The notes below the pieces were generated by a model. It had not been told where the DNA came from, ran no database searches, and was given only the letters and a program-made list of their open reading frames with translations. DNA of 64,000 bases, from contig CAYRGG010000017.1 in the NCBI GenBank assembly GCA_964423745.1, forward strand, positions 9,789 to 73,788, read 5' to 3'. The DNA is from CAYRGG01 sp964423745 (GTDB lineage Bacteria; Pseudomonadota; Gammaproteobacteria; Competibacterales; Competibacteraceae). Numbering within the stretch: the stretch's first letter is position 1; each line of letters begins with the position of its first letter. A program made the translations under genes and the position numbers. Shown piece by piece: positions 1 through 8,286 of this stretch.

Positions 1-2720
1 CTACAGCTATCGGGCAAAGCGTCATGCAAACGTCGTAAGGCGCTGGCGTTAAGTTCTGGATGGGTAAAACCACGGTCACCCGACCAGCCGCAACAGGGGA
101 TGTCAGCGGGCACCACGACCTGTTCGGCGCACTGTTCAGCAATGGCTTTCAGTTTGCTTTGCAGCCCCATTTTGGTAACGCCGCAGGTGGGATGAATGGC
201 AATGGTTTCAGGGATTTTCTTAAGAGTCAGATGTTCCAGTACATGATCGTGGATAAACTCGGTGATATCGTAGAGTTTTAATGGCGTTTCGCACGCCTGC
301 TTCATGCGAAAGGCGCAGGGACTGGTATCGAAAACGATGGGATCTTGGCCATGGCGGCTGATCTCAAAAAGGGTTTGTTCGGTTTCTCGTCGTTTAGCGT
401 CGGCCTCCCTGGCTAAGCCTTTGCTCTCAAAAGGCTGACCACAACAAAGGGAACCGCATTTTTTTGGCATAATCACTTGAAAACCTGCTTTGCGCAGCAG
501 GGCTTCGGTTTTTATGGGGAGTGAATCCTGTTCAGGATCGTTTTTTGCGGGTCCCATGGTGCGGCTAGCGCAGCTGGGGAAGTAAATCACCCGGGGGCTT
601 TCAGGGGCGGTATGGCCATTGGGTTTAGGGAGTTTGCCGGCGGTGGGCATATAAGGGTTCCATAGAGGCACCCGATTACCGGACAACTTACGAACCCCCT
701 GGGTAAGACCCGTCATGGCCGAGGCGCCCAATAGGGTATGGGCGGCGTTGGCAGTGGCCAGACCAAAGCGGGTTCCGGCTGTCACACCGGCAAAGTGGTT
801 TGCGGTCCATTCGGCCACCCGGTGGGCGGTCTCGCCGAACTGTTCACCCCGTAGCTGTTTCATCATTTTGCCGGTGTCGATACTCACCGGGCAGGTTAGC
901 GAACACAAGCTATCCACGGCGCAGGTATCCATAGCTTGGTATTGAAACACCTCGGCGATCGCCTTGCGTTTTGCGGGGTCTTCATCCAATGCTTGAAGAC
1001 GAGCAAGTTCCCGCAATGCAACGATACGTTGACGAGGGGTAAAGGTAATTTCTTGAGAGGGGCAGTTCGGTTCGCAGAACCCACACTCGATGCATTTGTC
1101 CACCAGGGCGTCTGTGGGAAACAAGGGTTTCAAGTTCTTAACATGCACTTCGGGGTCATCGTTAATAATGACCCCCGGATTGAGCATATTTTTGGGATCG
1201 AATAAGGCTTTTAAGGCTTGCATCAAGCGATAGGCGTCTTGACCCCACTCCATTTCCACAAAAGGCGCCATATTACGCCCAGTACCGTGCTCAGCTTTGA
1301 GGGAGCCGTCGTATTTATTCACCACCATATCGCAGACTTCGTCCATAAACCAACGATAGCGGTCGATTTCTTGCGGTTTGCTAAAATCCGGCGTAATGAC
1401 AAAATGCACGTTGCCTTCTAAGGCATGACCGAAAATGATGGCTTCGTGGTAGTTGTATTTTCTAAATAACGCCTTCAGGTCCATCATAGCCGGTGCTAAC
1501 TTAGTTATCTCAAAGGCAATGTCTTCGATAAGCACGGTGGTGCCCAATTCCCGCACTGACCCGACAGCGGGGAATAGACCCTTACGGATATTCCAAAGCT
1601 GGGCATATTCTTCCAATTTATCGGTGAAATCAGCGGGAGATAGGGTAGGTATATGGGCAATGACTTCTTTGATAGCGGCTATTTGAGTGGCTAAACTAGC
1701 GGCGTCGGAGGCGCGGGTTTCTATCAACAGCGCGGTAGCGTCCTCCGGGAGTCCCGCCAAATGGGCGGGCATACCGGGTTTACCCGCTACAGAACGCAGT
1801 GACGCCTGGTCCATCAGTTCCGCCGCCGAAACCGATTGGGCTTTTAACAGGGTAATGGCCTCGCAGGCGGTTTGCATATCCGTAAAGATGGGCAAGGCGC
1901 TGGCTTTAAAGGCATGTTCCTCTACCGTTCGGTAAGTGATCTCGGAGATAAAACCTAAGGTTCCCTCGGAACCGATCATCAAATGCTTGAGGATATCGAA
2001 GGGGTCTTCAAAATCTACTAGGGCATTAAGACTATAGCCGGTGGTGTTTTTGATTTTAAACTTATTGTGTATGCGCTCAGCTAAAGCAGTGTTAGCGCGG
2101 GTTTGTTGGGCAAGATTATCTAACTGAGCAAGTAATTCGGGATGACTTTGAGAAAACGCTTTGCAGCTGGTTTCACTACCGGTATCCAAAACGCTGCCAT
2201 CGGCGAACACGATGCGCATATCGGCCACCGTTTGATAGCTGTTTTGAGCAGTTCCGCAACACATGCCGCTGGCGTTGTTAGCAGCGATACCACCAATTTT
2301 CGCCGCATTGATGGAAGCGGGGTCGGGACCAATTTTGCGTCCTAAAGGGGCTAAATAGACATTGGCTTGGGCACCGATAATACCCGGTTGAAGTCGAATG
2401 GTGGCGGCATCGTCGCTGATGTGATAATCGCGCCAACCGTCGAAACCCAGCACCAGCAACACAGAATCCGTGATCGCTTGACCCGATAGGCTGGTGCCAG
2501 CAGCGCGAAAGGTGACCGGCGTGCCATGGCTCTCGGCGAGTTTTAGAATACGGCTTATTTCTGCTTCGTCATTTACCCGCACCACCAATTTTGGAATGAG
2601 TCGATAAAAACTCGCGTCGGTGCCATAGGCCAGGGTACGTAGTGGATCGCGGATAAGGCGTGCTTCGGGAATAAAGGTTGTCAAAGCTTGATAGAGGTGG
2701 TCGTGGGCAGTTGATGACAT
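1..2720 (-). CDS. FAD/Fe-S D-lactate dehydrogenase (Dld-II/GlcD-like), 3' end cut by window edge
   Basis: Predicted membrane-associated oxidation of D-lactate to pyruvate with electrons passed to the respiratory chain. About 906 codons are open from the ATG at 2720 to the left edge with no stop. Order of domains: FAD-binding type 4 oxidase and its C-terminal half (about residues 1-530, with SLSGQ, ASGMCCGT and GSEGTLGF motifs), two 4Fe-4S clusters (CGFCEPNC near residue 546, CAVDSLCSLTC near 600), then a CCG-type heterodisulfide-reductase-like domain (CCGQP near 760, HPTCG near 848, CCGWSGDRGF near 876). Related single-chain enzymes have about 930-940 residues, so only about 25-30 C-terminal residues seem missing. 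It follows lutC on the same strand after 125 bp, so it probably belongs to the lactate operon. A glycolate or other 2-hydroxyacid substrate cannot be excluded. Confidence 0.88.
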   Translation of the reverse strand, partial: MSSTAHDHLYQALTTFIPEARLIRDPLRTLAYGTDASFYRLIPKLVVRVNDEAEISRILKLAESHGTPVTFRAAGTSLSGQAITDSVLLVLGFDGWRDYHISDDAATIRLQPGIIGAQANVYLAPLGRKIGPDPASINAAKIGGIAANNASGMCCGTAQNSYQTVADMRIVFADGSVLDTGSETSCKAFSQSHPELLAQLDNLAQQTRANTALAERIHNKFKIKNTTGYSLNALVDFEDPFDILKHLMIGSEGTLGFISEITYRTVEEHAFKASALPIFTDMQTACEAITLLKAQSVSAAELMDQASLRSVAGKPGMPAHLAGLPEDATALLIETRASDAASLATQIAAIKEVIAHIPTLSPADFTDKLEEYAQLWNIRKGLFPAVGSVRELGTTVLIEDIAFEITKLAPAMMDLKALFRKYNYHEAIIFGHALEGNVHFVITPDFSKPQEIDRYRWFMDEVCDMVVNKYDGSLKAEHGTGRNMAPFVEMEWGQDAYRLMQALKALFDPKNMLNPGVIINDDPEVHVKNLKPLFPTDALVDKCIECGFCEPNCPSQEITFTPRQRIVALRELARLQALDEDPAKRKAIAEVFQYQAMDTCAVDSLCSLTCPVSIDTGKMMKQLRGEQFGETAHRVAEWTANHFAGVTAGTRFGLATANAAHTLLGASAMTGLTQGVRKLSGNRVPLWNPYMPTAGKLPKPNGHTAPESPRVIYFPSCASRTMGPAKNDPEQDSLPIKTEALLRKAGFQVIMPKKCGSLCCGQPFESKGLAREADAKRRETEQTLFEISRHGQDPIVFDTSPCAFRMKQACETPLKLYDITEFIHDHVLEHLTLKKIPETIAIHPTCGVTKMGLQSKLKAIAEQCAEQVVVPADIPCCGWSGDRGFTHPELNASALRRLHDALPDSC

Positions 2721-2845
2721 CTATAGGTCTCGCTATTTAAAAAACAAAGCGCTAAAGAAAGGTGGTGGTTGGCGCTGATGTTATTGTTCTTTAGGGTGGT
2801 TTGGAAAAACCGCCTCGTTTTAGTGTTTTTTACAGTGCTGCCTAA

Positions 2846-3502
2846 CTATTTCTGGACGATCAATACGATCAACTCTTTTGGACCATGTACGCCAAAGGTT
2901 AACGTTAATTCGATGTCGGCTGTTTTAGAGGGTCCTGAGATGAGCAATGCGTTGGTAGGCATGCCTTTGGCGTACTCCAAACCTATCATGGCTTCGGAAA
3001 ACGTGTTGTAAATCTTATCCGCTTCCAAGACAGCAATATGCACCGCAGGGACTAATGACATTAAGCGCGGTTCTTTGTTGTCAGGCCAAAGGATTAGTGC
3101 CCCCGATTCGGCGATTCCGCCGCGGGTGGATGTAATGCTGGCATCGCTGTCGAAGAGGGTCTCTTTGAAAGACTCGATGTCCTCGTTGTAACCTAGCAAA
3201 GGCGGTAAATCGTTTTCCCAAGCCGCTTCAAGGGTATTGCCAATAGGCGTAGCGGGTGCGTAAACCAAACGATTAAGTTGTTTTTGCTTGAGTAAATCTT
3301 TTAATTCGGACACCCACTCATCGCCATGAACCAAGTGTACTTCCGTGCGCACCGCTTCCATTAAGCGTTTTAAGCGATCGATTTTTTCCTGTTGGTTTAG
3401 GTTTAGGCTAGGTAATGGCGCTGCTTCGGGGACTGACAGTTCGGCTTCCTGCAACCCGTTGCGCAAGTTGTTCAAAATTCGTTCCCGAACCGCGTTACTC
3501 AT
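2846..3502 (-). CDS. lutC: Lactate utilization protein C (LutC/LldG, LUD domain)
   Basis: Third component of the LutABC (LldEFG) iron-sulfur L-lactate dehydrogenase complex that oxidises L-lactate to pyruvate. 218 residues, one LUD domain, with the typical ESGALILWP segment near the middle and the TADIE...GVHGP C-terminal region. The reading frame is open further upstream (to 3571), but the ATG at 3502 gives the family N-terminus and overlaps the lutB stop by 8 nt (3495-3502), which suggests translational coupling. Cytoplasmic, no Fe-S motif of its own, as usual for the family. Confidence 0.9.
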   Translation of the reverse strand: MSNAVRERILNNLRNGLQEAELSVPEAAPLPSLNLNQQEKIDRLKRLMEAVRTEVHLVHGDEWVSELKDLLKQKQLNRLVYAPATPIGNTLEAAWENDLPPLLGYNEDIESFKETLFDSDASITSTRGGIAESGALILWPDNKEPRLMSLVPAVHIAVLEADKIYNTFSEAMIGLEYAKGMPTNALLISGPSKTADIELTLTFGVHGPKELIVLIVQK

Positions 3503-4928
3503 GAGGAATCCCCTTTTCTTTGACCAATTGGTGGAGACTTTTCTTGGCTGGTTTGGGCGGCGTTCGCACACTGGACCAGTGCTTCAAGGGTCCCATGTTA
3601 GGCAGGTTTTCACCCATTGCGCCAAACATCTTGGCGCTCATGGTGTTCATGGCGGGATGGGTATTCATGGCGGCCCAGCCTTTCCAAGCCAAAGTTTCGG
3701 CAAAGTTTCGCTTATAACCATGGTCTTCCACCGGATGGGCCGAGTCCTTCTTGTTGTAGCTCTCGTTGCGCAGGCGGCGGAGGATTTTTGGAATAGGAAT
3801 TTTCACTGGACAGACTTCTGAGCAAGCCCCACATAGGGTCGAGGTAAAGGCCATCTCGCCAGCTTTTTCCAGACCCTCCATCTGCGGAGTGAGAATGGAA
3901 CCGATGGGGCCGGGGTAGACATAACCGTAAGCATGACCCCCTAGACGGGTATACACAGGACAATGATTAAGACAAGCGCCACAGCGGATACATTGCAGGG
4001 TTTCCCGCATTTGCGCATCGGCGAATATGTTTGAGCGGCCATTGTCCAAAATGAGTAAATGAACTTCTTTAGGTCCGTCTTTCTCCCCCGGCTTGCGGGG
4101 CGAAGTGATCATATTGAAATAGGTGGTAATGACTTGACCTGTGGCGGAACCCGTCAGCAGTTTGTACAGGGGTGGGACATGTTGCAAGGTTTCCACCACC
4201 TTCTCGAGACCCATGACAGCGATGTGTACCGGTGGGACCGTGGTGCACATTCTGCCATTGCCTTCGTTTTCCACTAGGCAAAGGGTGCCGGTTTCCGCTA
4301 CGGCAAAATTGACGCCACTGACACCGACCTCGCCGGCGAAAAATTTTTGCCGTAAGGTTTTGCGGGCAATGGCGTTGAGTTCCTCAATCACTTCCGTGTA
4401 AGGGGTATCGGGAATCTTATTGTGAAACAAATGAGCGACTTGCTCTTTATTTTTATGAATGGCAGGAACGATGATATGGGAGGGGGTTTCATGATCCAGT
4501 TGAATGATATATTCACCGAGATCGGTTTCTAGGGTTTCAACACCATTTTCTTCTAAGAAATGGTTGAGGTGGGTTTCCTCCGACACCATGGACTTACCCT
4601 TAACAACCCGAGTCGCCTGATGTTGCTGGATAATGTCTAGAATGGTTTGATTGGCCTGATCGTTGGTTTCGGCCCAATGCACATGAATGCCATTTTCAGT
4701 GCATTTTTTTTCCAACTTTTCTAACAAGTCAGGTAACTTACTAAGGGAATTACGGCGGATGGCCTGGCCGACGGCGCGTAATCTTTCAAACTCTTCTTTA
4801 TCTGGAAACACAGCCTTGCGTTTTAAACTGAGGCTGCTCATGGCTGATCGAAGATTGTTTCTCAGTTGTGAGTCAGCCAGAGCTTTATCGATATTTTTTT
4901 TAAAATCAACGGGTGCTTGATTATCCAT
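3495..4928 (-). CDS. lutB: Lactate utilization Fe-S protein B (LutB/LldF)
   Basis: Iron-sulfur subunit of the L-lactate oxidising complex. 477 residues from the ATG at 4928, which overlaps the lutA stop by 8 nt. An N-terminal LUD domain (about residues 60-300, with the KGKSMVSEE and ETGTL segments) is followed by two 4Fe-4S motifs, CIRCGACLNHCPVY near residue 312 and CGACSEVCPVKIP near 365, and a C-terminal LutB tail. A longer in-frame start at 4976 would lie inside lutA and is not needed. Electrons probably pass from LutA/C through this subunit to a quinone or cytochrome acceptor; the acceptor is not identifiable here. Confidence 0.92.
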   Translation of the reverse strand: MDNQAPVDFKKNIDKALADSQLRNNLRSAMSSLSLKRKAVFPDKEEFERLRAVGQAIRRNSLSKLPDLLEKLEKKCTENGIHVHWAETNDQANQTILDIIQQHQATRVVKGKSMVSEETHLNHFLEENGVETLETDLGEYIIQLDHETPSHIIVPAIHKNKEQVAHLFHNKIPDTPYTEVIEELNAIARKTLRQKFFAGEVGVSGVNFAVAETGTLCLVENEGNGRMCTTVPPVHIAVMGLEKVVETLQHVPPLYKLLTGSATGQVITTYFNMITSPRKPGEKDGPKEVHLLILDNGRSNIFADAQMRETLQCIRCGACLNHCPVYTRLGGHAYGYVYPGPIGSILTPQMEGLEKAGEMAFTSTLCGACSEVCPVKIPIPKILRRLRNESYNKKDSAHPVEDHGYKRNFAETLAWKGWAAMNTHPAMNTMSAKMFGAMGENLPNMGPLKHWSSVRTPPKPAKKSLHQLVKEKGIPHE

Positions 4929-5661
4929 CGATTCTCTCCAGAATAAATTCAGCAATATGCTTAGCTGGGATGGCAATATTTTGTTTTTCCATGGTGCCGC
5001 CGATATTCATCAGGCAGCCGCAATCTCCCGACAGGAGCACAGCCGCCCCTGTTTGACAAACATCGGCCACCTTGTCTTTGACGATGGCCCCGGAGATAGC
5101 CGGTTGTTTAACGGAAAATGTACCGCCAAAACCACAGCATTCTTGTTCCCGTTCCAGTTCCACTAGTTCCACGTTTTTTAACTGTCGAATCAATGCTTTA
5201 GAGTCTGCGATAATACCCATTTCCCGGGTCGCATGACAGGAGGAATGCCAGGTGACTTTAATAGGACTCCCATGGTCCTCAAGCTTCACGTCGAGGACGC
5301 GGACTAGAAATTCGGTCAGTTCAAAAACCCGGTTGGAAAAATGAATGGCTGCATCGTGCTCAGGTTCATCCTCAAATATGAGGGGATAATGGTGTTTTAG
5401 CATCCCGGCGCAGGAACCGGACGGCACCACAATAGGGTAGTCTTTGGAAAAGGTCTTGAGCTGATGGCGAGCAACATTTTTGGTTTCTTCTGGAAAACCA
5501 GAGTTATAAGCCGGTTGACCACAACAGGATTGATTTTGCGGGAAAATAACTTCTACACCTTCCCGTTGTAATAACTCAATGCCTGCCATTCCTGCCTGTG
5601 GATAACACATGTCAACAAGGCAAGTACCAAAGTAGTACACCCTACTGGGACGTTCGGACAT
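4921..5661 (-). CDS. lutA: Lactate utilization protein A (LutA/LldE, CCG domains)
   Basis: First gene of the lutABC operon; 246 residues. Two CCG (cysteine-rich) domains of the heterodisulfide reductase B type are visible: CCGQPAYNSG near residue 48 and CCGFGGTFSVK near 178, plus an N-terminal YFGTCLVDMCYP motif. Such domains bind a non-canonical Fe-S cluster. The ATG at 5661 is preferred over the in-frame GTG at 5670 because AAGGTG lies 6 nt upstream of the ATG. Divergent from the PdhR-like regulator at 6112; candidate operators lie in the 450-bp intergenic region. Confidence 0.92.
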   Translation of the reverse strand: MSERPSRVYYFGTCLVDMCYPQAGMAGIELLQREGVEVIFPQNQSCCGQPAYNSGFPEETKNVARHQLKTFSKDYPIVVPSGSCAGMLKHHYPLIFEDEPEHDAAIHFSNRVFELTEFLVRVLDVKLEDHGSPIKVTWHSSCHATREMGIIADSKALIRQLKNVELVELEREQECCGFGGTFSVKQPAISGAIVKDKVADVCQTGAAVLLSGDCGCLMNIGGTMEKQNIAIPAKHIAEFILERIDG

Positions 5662-5763
5662 TTCTTTCACCTTGGATGGTTTTATTAACTTTATATTTTT
5701 CGTTTAAGACGTTTTGTAGTTAGCAGCTGGTTTTTTTGGGGATGCTACTTTAAAGAATTTATT

Positions 5764-5780
5764 GGTCATATTTGCTGACC
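5764..5780. promoter_or_regulatory. Inverted repeat GGTCA-N7-TGACC upstream of lutA
   Basis: Perfect 5-bp arms separated by 7 nt, centred about 110 bp upstream of the lutA ATG. The arms match the half-site of the GGTC-N3-GACC dyads nearby, but the spacing differs from the PdhR consensus, so binding is uncertain. Confidence 0.35.
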
Positions 5781-5883
5781 CAGATCATTTATAGGCATCA
5801 CTCCCTTGAGGCACACTGCCTAACTACAACGATGATGTTATTTACTTTCCTCGCTTATGATTTAGCACATTAGTGCCTGGAAT

Positions 5884-5898
5884 AAAGGTCTGACCAAA
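5884..5898. promoter_or_regulatory. Candidate PdhR-type operator AAAGGTCTGACCAAA
   Basis: Matches the core of the known E. coli PdhR site (ATTGGT-N3-ACCAAT) at GGT-N3-ACC plus flanking A residues. It lies between the divergent lutA and PdhR-like genes, where a lactate/pyruvate regulator would be expected to act on both. Confidence 0.55.
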
Positions 5899-6111
5899 AA
5901 ATCTAGAAGGGGATTCGCTGAATGTCAATACAAAAACGAATTCCATAGACTTAATCTTTAGATCGTATTGGATAACCAAAAAACTTTATTTTGTCCAAAG
6001 ATTAGGGAATCAGTTTTTTTGCACAGCACACGATGAAAAAACACGAGGCGAATTATCTTGTGGAGAAGACGATAACCGATGGTTTGGGTTATTTCGAATG
6101 GAATATCTGTC

Positions 6112-6903
6112 ATGCCTTTTAAAAGTGTTAAACCTGCTAAAGTTTCAGACGCCATTGTCGAGCAGATCGAACGGCTTATTCTTGAGGGTATCTTAAAACC
6201 GGGCAGTAAGTTGCCTGCGGAAAGAGAACTGGCGCAGCAGCTGGATGTATCCCGACCTTCCTTGCGTGAAGCTATTTTAAGGCTAGAAGTCAGGGGGCTT
6301 CTACAAAGCCGACGGGGAGGGGGCACCTATGTGGTAGACGTCATCGCTCCGATCATCACAGATCCACTAGTTCATCTGTTGAGAAATCATCCCGACGCCA
6401 CTTTTGATACTCTCGAACTGCGCCATGCGCTAGAAGAAATTTCTGCTTACTTCGCAGCGCTGCGGGGTACCGAGGCAGATTGTGAAATTTTGCAGCGGCG
6501 CTTCGTTGAATGGGAAGCCGTCCACGAAGAAGAAGAATACAATTGCTATAGGGACGCAGAGGCTGATGTGGAATTTCATCTAGCCATTGTGGATGCCTCC
6601 CATAATGTTGCGCTTATGCATGTGATGCGTGGGCTTTTTAACTTGTTGCGCAGCAGTATTTCCCGTTCCTTAGAGCGGCTCTACGCGCATGTAGGCAATT
6701 ATGAAATCGTCCATAGTCATCACAAAGGGATTATGGATGCTATTTTAGCAAAGGATCCCAGTGCAGCCCGGCAAGCCGCCCATGCCCACCTTTCATTTGT
6801 TGAAGTGACGCTACGTGATCTCGACCAAGCCTCTTCCCGTGAAGAACGTTCGCAACGTCGTTTAGAGTCGTTGCGGGATTTTGAGTCAGACGACACCTTG
6901 TAA
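6112..6903 (+). CDS. PdhR-like GntR/FadR-family transcriptional regulator
   Basis: DNA-binding repressor of the FadR subfamily, very similar in sequence pattern to E. coli PdhR, which senses pyruvate. 263 residues. The winged helix (about 8-72) contains LILEGILKPGSKLPAERELA and DVSRPSLREAILRLE, both close to PdhR, then GGGTYV. The all-helical FCD effector domain follows (about 80-230: LELRHALEEISAYFAALR, the metal/ligand histidines HLAIVDASHN and SHHKGIMDAI). The frame is open from an ATG at 6079, but the ATG at 6112 reproduces the PdhR N-terminus. Divergent from lutABC and followed by an operator and the POR operon, so it probably controls both, perhaps with pyruvate as inducer. An LldR-like lactate sensor is the alternative. 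Confidence 0.9.
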   Translation: MPFKSVKPAKVSDAIVEQIERLILEGILKPGSKLPAERELAQQLDVSRPSLREAILRLEVRGLLQSRRGGGTYVVDVIAPIITDPLVHLLRNHPDATFDTLELRHALEEISAYFAALRGTEADCEILQRRFVEWEAVHEEEEYNCYRDAEADVEFHLAIVDASHNVALMHVMRGLFNLLRSSISRSLERLYAHVGNYEIVHSHHKGIMDAILAKDPSAARQAAHAHLSFVEVTLRDLDQASSREERSQRRLESLRDFESDDTL

Positions 6904-6975
6904 CACCATTTTAAAACAGCTTCTTAAAGCTTGACAAACCTATAAATAGTTCTTATAAGTTTGATCATGCTTTTG

Positions 6976-7004
6976 CGATTGGTCAGACCATTTTTTGGTC
7001 ATTT
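6976..7004. promoter_or_regulatory. Candidate PdhR-type operator ATTGGTCAGACCATT with adjacent half-site
   Basis: ATTGGTCAGACCATT (6978-6992) fits the ATTGGT-N3-ACCAAT consensus with only one deviation in the right flank. A second TTGGTCA half-site follows at 6995-7001. It lies 75 bp after the regulator stop codon and about 150 bp before the small hypothetical gene at 7143, so it probably controls that gene. Confidence 0.6.
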
Positions 7005-7142
7005 TATCTTACCGGTTTTTGTGGGTTTTACCCATCATCTCCTACGCTCAGGCTTTCACGAGCATATCATGGTATTTCGACTTTGGGGTTTTCCACAAAG
7101 GTCGTAGTCCGCACCTTTAAAAAAATGACACAACATCGGTTT

Positions 7143-7484
7143 ATGGCTAATAACAATAATCTTGCTTTAACATCTGAGACCCTGCATTTGGAGAACGAAC
7201 GCTTTCGTCACACCGGTGGGGTTAGTTGCAACAACAACAAGGTCGGTTTTCAATCGGCTTTTTTAGATCGCGCTACAGGAAATATCTATGTTTCCCGGGA
7301 TGCCGATGGAGAACCAGCGCCGGTCCATCTGTTGAGCGGTTTACCGGATGAATTAGTGATTCAGCGGGATCCAGGTGGCCGACCCATTGCGATTAAAGAA
7401 ACGGTAATTGCAGGTTTTATACACGCGGAAAACTTTTACACCCGGGAGCAGGTGGCTCACGTATTGAGAGGCTTGGTGTTTTGA
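7143..7484 (+). CDS. Conserved-looking small hypothetical protein, 113 aa
   Basis: I do not recognise a family. The chain is hydrophilic, asparagine-rich at the start, without a signal peptide, membrane segment or cysteine pair (a single Cys near residue 29). It reads like a compact beta-rich domain, with segments such as ATGNIYVSRDADGEPAPVHLL, and the codon usage looks coding. Start uncertain: ATG 7143 gives the plausible MANNNNLAL N-terminus; in-frame ATGs at 7125 and 7083 have no better ribosome site. It lies between the PdhR-like regulator and the POR operon, downstream of a strong candidate operator, so a link to pyruvate/lactate metabolism is inferred from position only. Confidence 0.6.
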   Translation: MANNNNLALTSETLHLENERFRHTGGVSCNNNKVGFQSAFLDRATGNIYVSRDADGEPAPVHLLSGLPDELVIQRDPGGRPIAIKETVIAGFIHAENFYTREQVAHVLRGLVF

Positions 7485-7704
7485 AGCGCCGGACACAATC
7501 GTCAGTAAATTTTGAGTTAAATCAACGTATCTTATTTTTTATTATTTAAGCTTACACACTAACAACAATAACGCTACACCATGGCAAATTTAGCCATGAT
7601 GTAGGCCCCTTCCAACCACATGTTTTTCTGATCAGTCAGACCGATCATGCATCGGTCGGCATTTCAGTTTTTCCCACTGAAGTGGGTTGCAAAGGAGGAT
7701 TTCC
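7485..7704. other. Leader/promoter region of the POR operon
   Basis: Gene-free 220 bp. It contains CATGGC-N7-GCCATG (7580-7598) and the GACCGAT-N5-ATCGGTC dyad (listed separately), then an AAGGAGG ribosome site at 7691-7698 for porG. Confidence 0.5.
7631..7657. promoter_or_regulatory. Candidate operator upstream of porG (ATCAGTCAGACCGAT / GACCGAT-N5-ATCGGTC)
   Basis: A degenerate PdhR-like site (7631-7645) overlaps a perfect 7-bp inverted repeat with a 5-nt spacer (7639-7657), about 50-70 bp before the porG start. The GTCAGACC core is shared with the operator at 6978. Confidence 0.5.
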
Positions 7705-8268
7705 ATGTTTCAGATCCGTATCCATGGCCGTGGTGGCCAGGGGGTAGTATCCGCATCCGAAATGATGTCGATAGCTGCCTTCTATAATGACCGCTATTCC
7801 ATGTCATTTCCCAGCTTTGGTTCAGAACGAATGGGTGCGCCTGTGATGGCTTTTGTGCGTATCGACGATAAAGAAATCGAATTGCGCGAGCCGGTTATGG
7901 ATCCCGATTTGCTGATTATTCAAGATTCCACCTTATTTCAAGCTATCGATGTTTTCTCTGGTCTTAAACCCGATGGCTATGTGCTGATTAACAGTCGCAA
8001 ATCTGCCGAAATGTTGGGTGTTGAAGAGGCTGTCAAACATTTACCCGAAGGTCATGTGGTTAGCGTTCCCGCCACTGATTTGGCCCTGAAATATCTCAAA
8101 CGTTCGACTCCCAATACGGTGTTGTTAGGGGCCTTTACGGCGCTCCGAGAAGACTTATTTGATATGAGCGGGGTAGAAAAAGCAATCCTTGAGAAATTCC
8201 CTGGCAAGATGGGGGAAATGAACATCGCCGCGGCTAAGGCAGCTTATAAGACCGTCAAGGCCCACTAA
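7705..8268 (+). CDS. porG: 2-oxoacid:ferredoxin oxidoreductase, gamma subunit
   Basis: 187 residues of the POR/IOR gamma family, which with the alpha and beta subunits oxidatively decarboxylates a 2-oxoacid (probably pyruvate) to the acyl-CoA and reduces ferredoxin. The N-terminal IRIHGRGGQGVVSASE motif and SFPSFGSERMGAPV are family hallmarks. ATG 7705 follows AGGAGG at proper spacing. First gene of a four-gene operon with 18, 20 and 15 nt gaps. Confidence 0.92.
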   Translation: MFQIRIHGRGGQGVVSASEMMSIAAFYNDRYSMSFPSFGSERMGAPVMAFVRIDDKEIELREPVMDPDLLIIQDSTLFQAIDVFSGLKPDGYVLINSRKSAEMLGVEEAVKHLPEGHVVSVPATDLALKYLKRSTPNTVLLGAFTALREDLFDMSGVEKAILEKFPGKMGEMNIAAAKAAYKTVKAH

Positions 8269-8286
8269 CGGAGGAAGATAAAGCTT

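Larger units (their letters stand above)
5662..6111. other. Divergent intergenic region between lutA and pdhR-like gene
   Basis: This 450-bp stretch must contain the promoters for lutABC (leftward) and the regulator (rightward). It holds two GGTC/GACC dyads, listed separately. No convincing small gene was seen; short overlapping open frames here lack ribosome binding sites. Confidence 0.6.

Noticed and set aside
2800..2830. Hairpin GGTGGTTT / AAACCGCC between lutC and the D-lactate dehydrogenase gene as a terminator
   Set aside because: No T-run on the minus strand, so it does not look like a terminator for the operon; a weak attenuator cannot be excluded.
3345..3821. Plus-strand 158-codon frame opposite lutC and lutB
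   Set aside because: Lies antisense to two well-supported genes and has no recognisable protein features.
6908..6926. Third copy of MITE-like repeat B
   Set aside because: Only about 19 bp resemble the right end and no body is present; could be chance or a remnant.
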